Shown here piece by piece: positions 5,386 through 11,900 of a stretch of DNA of 15,947 nucleotides. The notes under the pieces are model-generated. The model made no database searches, was not told the DNA's origin, and saw nothing but the letters and a program-made list of their open reading frames with translations. Each line of letters opens with the position of its first letter. The first letter of the stretch is position 1. The position numbers and the translations under genes were made by a program. The DNA comes from an uncultured Prevotella sp. (GTDB taxonomy: Bacteria; Bacteroidota; Bacteroidia; Bacteroidales; Bacteroidaceae), in contig CALFGU010000110.1 of the NCBI GenBank assembly GCA_937877685.1, forward strand, positions 1 through 15,947, in the 5' to 3' direction.

Positions 5386-6927
5386 ATGTTGCTTCCCCGC
5401 CTCATAGTTTGTTTTGTTGTCGGCATAGTGTGTGCTGACCTTGCTTTTGAGGTGATTGCTGAGGGAAGTATTGCGCTGTTTATGAGTGCACTATGCGCCT
5501 TCCTTTTGTCTGTAATTCTACGGCAAGGAAGGCGCATGTTTTGTGCTTTTATGGCATTGGCATTCTTCTTGTTGGGGGCAACTTTGTTGGTAAACGAACG
5601 TGCGCAGATGCAAGTGGAATGGAGTGGGGAGCGACTGGTTTATTGTGCCAAGAATGTTACGGATATTCGTGAGACAGAGAAGCATTTTCAGGTAACGGCA
5701 ACAGTTGACCACCAACGGGTGAGACTCACCTTGCAAAAAGACTCCCTCTCGCCCACGCCTATCTACGGAGGCACGCTCTTCATTTACTCCCGCTTGCAAC
5801 CGCCTCACAATTTTGAGGAAGCTGGTACGTTTGACTTTGCCCGCTATCTCATGCGACAAGGCATTTCTGGGACGGGGTATTGCAGAAGTGTCGATTGGCG
5901 CATGGCGAGTGAAACAGATTCTAAGTCAATTGCGACTTACCTTTCAGACATTCGCAAAGGATTGACACAACGTTTGGAGCGCCACTTAGAGGGGCAGTCC
6001 CTGGAAGTGGTGAGTGCCATGACGTTAGGAAATAAGCAGATGCTGTCTCAAGAAACCCGCCGTTTGTACTCCGAAACAGGCGCCAGCCACGTTCTCGCAC
6101 TCTCAGGCTTGCATCTCGGCATCCTTTTCGCCCTCTTTAATCTCATCCTTTTGCGCCCCCTGCGCTCTTTCCGCCTCTTGGGTAAGAGTGCGCAAGTGGT
6201 CTTTCTTCTTGCTATGTGGGCATTTGTGTTTATGGTGGGAGCGCCTTTCTCTTTGTTGCGTGCGGCGGTGATGTTGACGCTTGTGCAACTGGGAGTCTTG
6301 TTCCAACGTGGCAGTTTCTCTCTTCACAATCTATCCATAGCGGCACTCTTGCTCTTAATGTGGTCACCACAAGCATTGTTTGATGTCGGATTTCAGTTGT
6401 CATTTATGGCGGTGTTAGGCATTCTTCTTTTGATGCCTCACCTTCCTCGTTGGGAACCTATTCTGCAGAGCGACACCTTTAAGTGGCGCCTAAAGATGTG
6501 GGGGATAGGGGCGCTTCAAGACCTTCTTCGCGTCAGTCTTTCGGCGCAAATTGGGACCTTGCCTCTTGTGCTTTATTATTTTCACCTCCTCCCCACTTAT
6601 GCCTTACTCATTTCGCTATGGATAATTCCCTTGGCGGGGATTGTGTTAGGCATAGCGCTATTTTTCTTTCTTATGCCGTTTGCAGAGTCTCTATTGGGGA
6701 GCATTCTTAGTAATGTAGTTGGACTTATGAATGCAGGGCTTGAATGCTTCTCCAACCTTCCCCTTGCTACGATAGAAATGCCCATCACGCTTCCTACGGC
6801 AATCCTCCTCTACCTGCTCCCGCCGTTAATTATATGGGGCATGGGGCATTATAGTAGGCGCATGAAGATGATAGTCGGTATAGGAGTGATAATTGTAAGT
6901 ATTGGGATTTTAGAAATGTGTGCTTAA
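5386..6927 (+). CDS. comEC: ComEC/Rec2-family DNA channel protein without C-terminal metallo-beta-lactamase domain
   Basis: A 513-residue polytopic inner-membrane protein of the family that carries single-stranded DNA into the cytoplasm during transformation. Residues 1-70 hold the first hydrophobic segments. Residues 75-175 form the soluble DUF4131/OB-like region, ending in the typical FEEAGTFDFARYLMRQGI. The Competence domain spans about 205-490, with MTLGNKQMLSQETRRLYSETG leading into the family signature GASHVLALSGLHLGI at 232-246 and later VGAPFSLLRAAVM and DVGFQLSFMAVLGILLL. Many ComEC proteins add a cytoplasmic beta-lactamase-fold nuclease domain; here the frame ends after the last helix, so that activity would have to come from another protein. 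The HHH/ComEA-like gene is upstream on the same strand beyond the AT-rich insert. No clear TAnnTTTG element lies directly before the ATG. Confidence 0.9.
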   Translation: MLLPRLIVCFVVGIVCADLAFEVIAEGSIALFMSALCAFLLSVILRQGRRMFCAFMALAFFLLGATLLVNERAQMQVEWSGERLVYCAKNVTDIRETEKHFQVTATVDHQRVRLTLQKDSLSPTPIYGGTLFIYSRLQPPHNFEEAGTFDFARYLMRQGISGTGYCRSVDWRMASETDSKSIATYLSDIRKGLTQRLERHLEGQSLEVVSAMTLGNKQMLSQETRRLYSETGASHVLALSGLHLGILFALFNLILLRPLRSFRLLGKSAQVVFLLAMWAFVFMVGAPFSLLRAAVMLTLVQLGVLFQRGSFSLHNLSIAALLLLMWSPQALFDVGFQLSFMAVLGILLLMPHLPRWEPILQSDTFKWRLKMWGIGALQDLLRVSLSAQIGTLPLVLYYFHLLPTYALLISLWIIPLAGIVLGIALFFFLMPFAESLLGSILSNVVGLMNAGLECFSNLPLATIEMPITLPTAILLYLLPPLIIWGMGHYSRRMKMIVGIGVIIVSIGILEMCA

Positions 6928-6928
6928 C

Positions 6929-7018
6929 AAAGGAGAAATAAGAAAGGAGACAGGAGAAAGTCTGCGAGGCATCAGCGTGCCTGCATCTTTCTCCTGTCTC
7001 CTTTCTTATTTCTCCTTT
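6929..7018. terminator. Perfect 32-bp inverted repeat between convergent genes
   Basis: Arms 6929-6960 and 6987-7018 are perfectly complementary over 32 bases. The left arm is almost all purine (AAAGGAGAAATAAGAAAGGA at its start), the right arm all pyrimidine plus A. The 26-base loop holds a nested hairpin, AGGCA and TGCCT. It begins just after the ComEC stop and ends 10 bases before the last codon of the PiT gene on the other strand, so it probably separates or stabilises both transcripts. There is no strong U-tract on either side, so a plain intrinsic terminator is not certain. Confidence 0.7.
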
Positions 7019-7027
7019 CTCCTTCGC

Positions 7028-9295
7028 TTATTCTTGGAAGCGCTTAGAAGAGCGAAGCATGTGACGCAATGTTGACGTCAATTCTTGCACTTCCTGAAGT
7101 GTGTTGAGGTAAAGCAATGCCACGCGAATGTTGGCGTCTTGATGCTGAATCTCATGTTGCAACTTGTGGCGCATATCTGAGATGCGTGCCTTGAGTGCAT
7201 TTCCTTCCACAATGCCTTCGTCGAAGCGTGAGAACTCTCCTGAAACAATCATACCCTGTACGCGACGGATGTAATTCTCAACGTCTTCGCTCAAGGGGAG
7301 TAATTGCTTAACGTAAGCCTCTTCAAGGGGATTGAAGTTGTTGTCAACGTGTTCCAAAATGGGTTCCGTCATACGCTTCAAGCCATAGAGCATTTGCGAC
7401 ATGTTATTACAATTGAGGTGGAACCAAGTGTTTTTCTCCACCGCCTGTAACTGACTGATCTTGCGCATACCCAGGATTTCCTTGCGCTTATAGCGTTTCC
7501 AAAGGGAGCGTGTTTCTTCCAGGCGTGTCTGTGCTTCACGCAAGCGACGCACATCTTCGTTCACCAATCCCGAAATCACCTGTGTGAAAATGCCATGCAC
7601 GGCGGTGAGAATCTCATTCTGTGTGTTGGTAACGTGTTGGCGGAGCATGCCCCAGCATTGTTGCTTGTCCTGACAGCGCACCAATTGGCGGAAGAGTGTA
7701 TCCACGTTTTCGCTCTCTTGCTGTTTTTGCTTAAACTTACGGTTGTTGTTGATGAGCACAAAGGCTATGACGCACACCACACACACCATGGCGATAATGC
7801 CACCGAAATAGTTCAAATTAGCAATGGTGAAACTGAGAAGGAATGCCGCACCCGCCGTAATAAACCAACCTCCGACAACAGTAATTACGCCTGTAATGCG
7901 ATAAACTGCCGTTTCGCGTCCCCAAGCTCTGTCTGCGAGGCTCGTACCCATCGCAACCATGAAGGCTACGTAAGTCGTAGAGAGGGGCAACTGAAGCGAA
8001 GTACCAATCACAATCAACAAACCTGCCAACACGAGGTTTACGCTGGCACGCACAAGGTCGAACGCCATGCCTTCGTCTAAGATTGCCTCTTCGGTGTTAA
8101 AGCGACTGTTAATCCAAGTAGTAACTTTCTTGGGCACATAATTGCTAATGAATGCCGTAGAAGTAAGAACGCTACGTACGGTTTTACGAGCTAATTTTGA
8201 ACTAGAGAAAACCTCTTCTCCATCGTCCTGGCGGCTCAGGTTGTTAGTGTTTTCAATAACCTTGCGTGCCTTTTTCGACGTCATAATAGCGATGGTCATA
8301 ATCAAACCTGCTCCAACCAAGAACCAAGGTTTTGCGCCAACGAAGAAGCCTTGTGTTGACGGACCTTGAAGTGCTTCCATGCCGAATGTTGAAGGATCTG
8401 GATAACCTGCATCTGACCACATCAAAACAGATTCTAATCCCGCCAAGGGCACACCAATAAAGTTCACCAAGTCATTACCCGCAAATGCCATAGCAAGGGC
8501 GAAGGTGCCGAAAAGCACAATCACCTTGAAGATATTAACCCTCAAAAGGTGGAGAATTTCAACTAACACGGTGAAGACAACGAAACATACGCCCAGAATC
8601 ACCAATTTGTGTTCGTCCATATAGGCGGGTGTCCACTCGGGATTGATACTTGTGAGCAACGTTGAGTTTTTCAATCCGCTCACCAAGAGGAAATAGACAA
8701 TCGATGTGATACTCGCACCGCCAAACACGGCAATGCCCCATTTCAAATTCTTCTTATAGTTGAACGTAAACACTACGCGCGAAATCCACATCACCACCAA
8801 ACCCACGACAAAGGCAATCGCCACGCTCAAGAAGATGCTGATAATCACCGTCAAGGCTTTGTCTGTGTTGATTAAGTCGCCGTAGGCCATGCCACTGCCC
8901 ACGATTTTCGTCAGTGCCAGTGCAGTTGTGGCGCCAAAGAGTCCGAACACCATCGATACGGTAGTTGATGTGGGCAAGCCGAGAGTGTTGAAAATGTCCA
9001 TCAGAATGACGTCCGTGGCAGATACTGCCAGGAACACGCACATCACGTCTTCCAGCACATAATGTTGCGGTTGCATAATCCCATGTCGGGCAATGTCCAT
9101 CATCCCGCTCGAAGTCGTAGCGCCCACAAAGATACCCACGGCCGCCACCATCAGTGCCGTCTTAAACTTTGCCACTCTTGCGCCCACGGCTGGGCTCATA
9201 AAGTTCACAGCATCGTTTGCAACCCCAATCGAGAGGTCAAACGTAGCCAACAAGAAGAGGAATGCAAGGATTCCAAAATAGAAAAATTGATCCAT
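7028..9295 (-). CDS. PiT-family inorganic phosphate transporter with C-terminal PhoU-like domain
   Basis: A 755-residue inner-membrane permease that probably imports phosphate (as a metal-phosphate complex or with a cation). It has the two inverted PiT signature repeats: GVANDAVNFMSPAVGARVA at residues 24-42 and AGNDLVNFIGVPLAG at 272-286, plus PTSTTVSMVFGLFGA near 108 and LPLSTTYVAFMVAMGTSLADRAW near 436-458. About 11 membrane spans are visible. Residues 520-755 are cytoplasmic, helical and charged, resembling the PhoU/DUF47 regulators that other bacteria encode as a separate protein; fused forms are usual in Bacteroidetes. I chose the ATG at 9295 (MDQFFYF) over the in-frame ATG at 9334 because the latter overlaps a TATATTTG -7 element on the minus strand and adds a non-conserved stretch. 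The gene is convergent with comEC and divergent from the M6 protease. Confidence 0.93.
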   Translation of the reverse strand: MDQFFYFGILAFLFLLATFDLSIGVANDAVNFMSPAVGARVAKFKTALMVAAVGIFVGATTSSGMMDIARHGIMQPQHYVLEDVMCVFLAVSATDVILMDIFNTLGLPTSTTVSMVFGLFGATTALALTKIVGSGMAYGDLINTDKALTVIISIFLSVAIAFVVGLVVMWISRVVFTFNYKKNLKWGIAVFGGASITSIVYFLLVSGLKNSTLLTSINPEWTPAYMDEHKLVILGVCFVVFTVLVEILHLLRVNIFKVIVLFGTFALAMAFAGNDLVNFIGVPLAGLESVLMWSDAGYPDPSTFGMEALQGPSTQGFFVGAKPWFLVGAGLIMTIAIMTSKKARKVIENTNNLSRQDDGEEVFSSSKLARKTVRSVLTSTAFISNYVPKKVTTWINSRFNTEEAILDEGMAFDLVRASVNLVLAGLLIVIGTSLQLPLSTTYVAFMVAMGTSLADRAWGRETAVYRITGVITVVGGWFITAGAAFLLSFTIANLNYFGGIIAMVCVVCVIAFVLINNNRKFKQKQQESENVDTLFRQLVRCQDKQQCWGMLRQHVTNTQNEILTAVHGIFTQVISGLVNEDVRRLREAQTRLEETRSLWKRYKRKEILGMRKISQLQAVEKNTWFHLNCNNMSQMLYGLKRMTEPILEHVDNNFNPLEEAYVKQLLPLSEDVENYIRRVQGMIVSGEFSRFDEGIVEGNALKARISDMRHKLQHEIQHQDANIRVALLYLNTLQEVQELTSTLRHMLRSSKRFQE

Positions 9296-9331
9296 AACGT
9301 ATGGAGGGTTAAAAATTAATTCCAAGGACTG

Positions 9332-9339
9332 CAAATATA
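9332..9339 (-). promoter_or_regulatory. -7 element of the phosphate transporter gene
   Basis: On the minus strand these bases read TATATTTG, matching TAnnTTTG, 36 bases before the chosen ATG at 9295. No clear TTTG lies 19-21 bases upstream. It supports the shorter PiT start. No recognisable Pho box was found. Confidence 0.5.
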
Positions 9340-9608
9340 AGAGAAAAATTCGGATTGATTAAATAAATTTTAACAAAACCACCTTACACGTGCGCTTTTC
9401 AATGCCTTTCAAGTGTTAGAAATAGCAAAACGCAGGGTTCGTTGTGAGTCTTTTGAACGCTTGGAAGATAGCGACGGGATTTTGATTCACCAAATGCTGT
9501 AAAAAGGTAAGTTGCTGGTTGAAAATGAAAGGTTTAGGACCTGTCGTCTAAATTACATCATAATGAGCAAGTTAGTTAGATGAAAAACTAAGTGACTAAT
9601 AGAAAAAA

Positions 9609-9670
9609 CAAAGTTACTTTTAGTTTTTCCTAAGTCTCAAATAGTTTTTCCTAAGTTACTTTTAGTTTTC
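9609..9670 (+). repeat. Second copy of the AGTTTTTCCTAAGTCTCAAA-type repeat
   Basis: 9609-9641 matches 3204-3236 at 30 of 33 bases. Within this copy AGTTTTTCCTAAGT occurs twice (9622-9635 and 9643-9656), and AAGTTACTTTTAGTTTT also occurs twice (9611-9627 and 9654-9670), so the unit is partly duplicated in tandem. Just upstream, AAAAACTAAGTGACT at about 9583-9597 is nearly the reverse complement of the AGTTACTTTTAGTTTTT part, giving a possible hairpin. Confidence 0.7.
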
Positions 9671-9875
9671 GTTGTTTGAGGGAGGGTGTTCATTATAAGC
9701 AAATGCGGGGTGTTTGTTTGGGATTTTTCCTCGGATTTGAGTATTCTCTATACTCTTCTTCCGTAGCCGTTTTTTAATGTATCTTGCTTTGCTTGTCGCG
9801 CGTAAAAAATGGTGAGATGAAGGACTTAATACACAATATTTAAAGCATACACGTGTAGAATCGGAAAGGTTTTCG

Positions 9876-9883
9876 TAACTTTG
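9876..9883 (+). promoter_or_regulatory. -7 element of the M6 protease promoter
   Basis: TAACTTTG matches TAnnTTTG and ends 24 bases before the ATG at 9908, a normal leader for this group. No good TTTG -33 box is seen 19-21 bases upstream. It overlaps the alternative upstream ATG at 9881, arguing against that start. Confidence 0.6.
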
Positions 9884-9907
9884 CCCAGAAACTTGAATGA
9901 TTTGAAT

Positions 9908-11707
9908 ATGAAGAAATTTACGCTTTCTCTTTTCCTCACACTTCTCGTTGCGCAATTTGCTTTTGCAACGTCTCCGCTTCGTCGTGCGTATGTGTATAAA
10001 CAGAGCAATGGTGAGCGACTTGTTGTCACGAAACACGGTGATGGCAATTTTGTGATGTACACGCTTGAAAACGGTGTGCCATTGTTGGCGAATGACAAGG
10101 GCGACCTTTGCTACGTTGTGGCAGATGGTGGTCGCGCCGTGGCTTCGGAAACGTTGGCTTCTGCTGACGCGGTGCTCCCACGCACACGTTTCATGACCTC
10201 TGCCTCAGAAGTGGCAGATTTGTTGATGGCAACGTATGGCGAACCCACACAAAAGCAGGCGCGTGGCGCTTCTGCCGTTAATGCTGACGGACTGGGTACG
10301 CTGGGTGTGTCGGCGCAAGGCAGTGTGAAGTCTGTTGGTGCGCCCACAATTCCAGTGATTATGGTGGAATTCACGGATATGAAGTTTGATGCGGGCACAA
10401 CTCCCGAAAAACTCACACGCCTGTTCAACGAAGAGGGATATGCGGACGAACCCATGACGAAAGGTAGCGTGAAGGACTTCTACACGGCGCAATCTTACGG
10501 ACTTTTCACGCCTTCGTTTGACATTGTTGCGAAGGTAGAGATGGATAATGGTTATGCTTACTATGGCAAGAACTCGGCAAACGGAGGTATTGACGTCAAT
10601 CGCCGAGAGTTGGTCAAGCAAGCCATTCAGAAGGCACAGGAGGCGGGAGTTGACTTCGGGCGTTATGCCGAGAATGGCGAAGTTCCCTTAGTGAGCATTT
10701 ACTATGCGGGGCCTGGCGAACACTCAGCCTTTGAGGAAGGGTGTGAAGATTACCTTTGGGCGCATTATGCAACGTTGAGCAGCACAACTTTGGGCGGTGT
10801 GAAATTTAAATCTTACTTTGTGGGTAATGAAATCTTCCAAAATTATAAAAAGGATGAGGAAGGCAACTATGTGGTTACAGAAAGAAACATTGACGGTATA
10901 GGTATTTTCTGCCACGAGTTTAGCCATGCGCTCGGACTTCCTGACTTTTATTACACGGGTTCGGACAACCGTCTTTATGAAGAACTCTTGACCATGGACT
11001 TTTGGTCTATCATGGACTATGGTCAGTATGCCTATGATGGGTATGCGCCCGTGGCGTACACGGCTTACGAACGCAGTTTCTTGGGTTGGTTAAAGTTGAC
11101 GGAACTTACGGAAGAGATGCGTGGCGAAGTGACGCTCTGTGGCATTGATTCGGTAGGTGTGGCGCCCCAGGCGTATATCCTTCGTAATCCTCTGAGTAAG
11201 ACGGAGTATTACATCCTTGAAAACCGCCAAAAGTCAACTTGGCATCCCGCTTTCTTGGGAACTGGCATGTTGGTGCTCCATGTGGATTACAACGCTTCGG
11301 CATGGTCGGGCAATACGCCCAATAACGTGGAGGGGCATCAGCGAATGACTTACGTGCCTGCGGATAATGTGAAGCAGAGCAACAGTACGAAGAAGGGATG
11401 GAACGACTATAAGGGCGACCTTTACCCAGGCATTGCTCAAAACTTCAATCTGACTTCAACCTCTGTCCCCGCAACGTCGCTTTATGTGGGAGGCATGTTG
11501 GAAAAACCCATTTATGACATTTCGGAAGCGAATGGCGTGGTGACCTTCTATTACCTTCAGGATAAGGAAACTACGGCGATTTCAGCGCCTCAGTTGGATG
11601 TTTTGAAGGGACAGAGCATTTATGATTTGAGTGGGCGTAAGGTTGGTGCGCCACTTCCGAAGGGAAGCATCTACGTGAAGGATGGACGCAAGGTAGTGAC
11701 GCAATAA
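9908..11707 (+). CDS. Secreted M6-family zinc metalloprotease (immune inhibitor A-like)
   Basis: A 599-residue exported protease. The signal peptide is MKKFTLSLFLTLLVAQFAFA with likely cleavage after residue 20, followed by a propeptide-like region rich in short G-turns. The catalytic zinc motif HEFSHALGLPD is at 336-346: His336 and His340 bind zinc, Glu337 is the catalytic base and Asp346 is the third M6-type ligand. An early GAPTIPVIMVEFTD segment (about 144-157) and KGSVKDFYTAQSYG (185-198) are also typical of M6 peptidases. The C-terminus ends IYDLSGRKVGAPLPKGSIYV then KDGRKVVTQ, a short tail common on secreted Prevotella proteins and resembling the end of type IX secretion C-terminal domains, though shorter than a full one. 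The ATG at 9908 was chosen over 9881 because it starts at the signal peptide and clears the promoter. Targets are unknown; a role in host or dietary protein breakdown is inference. Confidence 0.9.
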   Translation: MKKFTLSLFLTLLVAQFAFATSPLRRAYVYKQSNGERLVVTKHGDGNFVMYTLENGVPLLANDKGDLCYVVADGGRAVASETLASADAVLPRTRFMTSASEVADLLMATYGEPTQKQARGASAVNADGLGTLGVSAQGSVKSVGAPTIPVIMVEFTDMKFDAGTTPEKLTRLFNEEGYADEPMTKGSVKDFYTAQSYGLFTPSFDIVAKVEMDNGYAYYGKNSANGGIDVNRRELVKQAIQKAQEAGVDFGRYAENGEVPLVSIYYAGPGEHSAFEEGCEDYLWAHYATLSSTTLGGVKFKSYFVGNEIFQNYKKDEEGNYVVTERNIDGIGIFCHEFSHALGLPDFYYTGSDNRLYEELLTMDFWSIMDYGQYAYDGYAPVAYTAYERSFLGWLKLTELTEEMRGEVTLCGIDSVGVAPQAYILRNPLSKTEYYILENRQKSTWHPAFLGTGMLVLHVDYNASAWSGNTPNNVEGHQRMTYVPADNVKQSNSTKKGWNDYKGDLYPGIAQNFNLTSTSVPATSLYVGGMLEKPIYDISEANGVVTFYYLQDKETTAISAPQLDVLKGQSIYDLSGRKVGAPLPKGSIYVKDGRKVVTQ

Positions 11708-11736
11708 GCGCAACATACTACACATAATTAAAACGG

Positions 11737-11790
11737 AGAAAGGAGAAAGAGTTGGCGTAATACAAATGCGCTCGCTTCTTTCTCCTTTCT
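11737..11790. terminator. Purine-rich hairpin downstream of the M6 protease
   Basis: AGAAAGGAGAAAG (11737-11749) and CTTTCTCCTTTCT (11778-11790) are perfect 13-base complements around a 28-base loop, followed by TTTGCTTAAG. It begins 30 bases after the protease stop and fits a terminator. It shares the core AGGAGAAAG / CTTTCTCCT and a similar loop size with the element at 6929-7018. Confidence 0.65.
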
Positions 11791-11836
11791 TTTGCTTAAG
11801 GTAGAGATTAAATAACTTAAAATATACAACCTACTT

Positions 11837-11867
11837 TTTGCTGAACTCTTAAAAAGGGTTAACTTTG
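11837..11867 (+). promoter_or_regulatory. Complete -33/-7 promoter for uvrB
   Basis: TTTG at 11837-11840 and TAACTTTG at 11860-11867 are separated by 19 bases, the best match in the window to the Bacteroidetes sigma-ABfr-type promoter (TTTG, 19-21 bases, TAnnTTTG). Transcription would start near 11874, leaving a leader of about 27 bases before the GTG. No LexA-like box was recognised around it. Confidence 0.75.
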
Positions 11868-11900
11868 CAAGGTTTATCAATTTTCTAAACGTATTCAGCC

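Larger units (their letters stand above)
9296..9907. other. Divergent intergenic region between PiT and M6 protease genes
   Basis: The region carries promoters for both flanking genes (9332-9339 minus, 9876-9883 plus) and, at 9558-9670, repeats related to those at 3101-3240. Minus-strand frames that run from the protease gene into this region show no domain and overlap a well-supported gene, so I treat them as chance. No RNA gene is recognised. Confidence 0.6.

Noticed and set aside
7595..8080. 161-codon plus-strand frame antisense to the PiT gene
   Set aside because: It lies wholly inside a well-supported gene, is rich in His, Cys and Asn with no domain, and mirrors the codon pattern of the real gene.
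9296..9334. Longer PiT N-terminus from the ATG at 9334
   Set aside because: It overlaps the likely -7 element and adds residues before the usual start of the first membrane helix.
9662..10098. Two minus-strand frames across the M6 protease start
   Set aside because: They overlap the signal peptide and promoter of a solid gene, have no recognisable domain, and read as low-complexity sequence.
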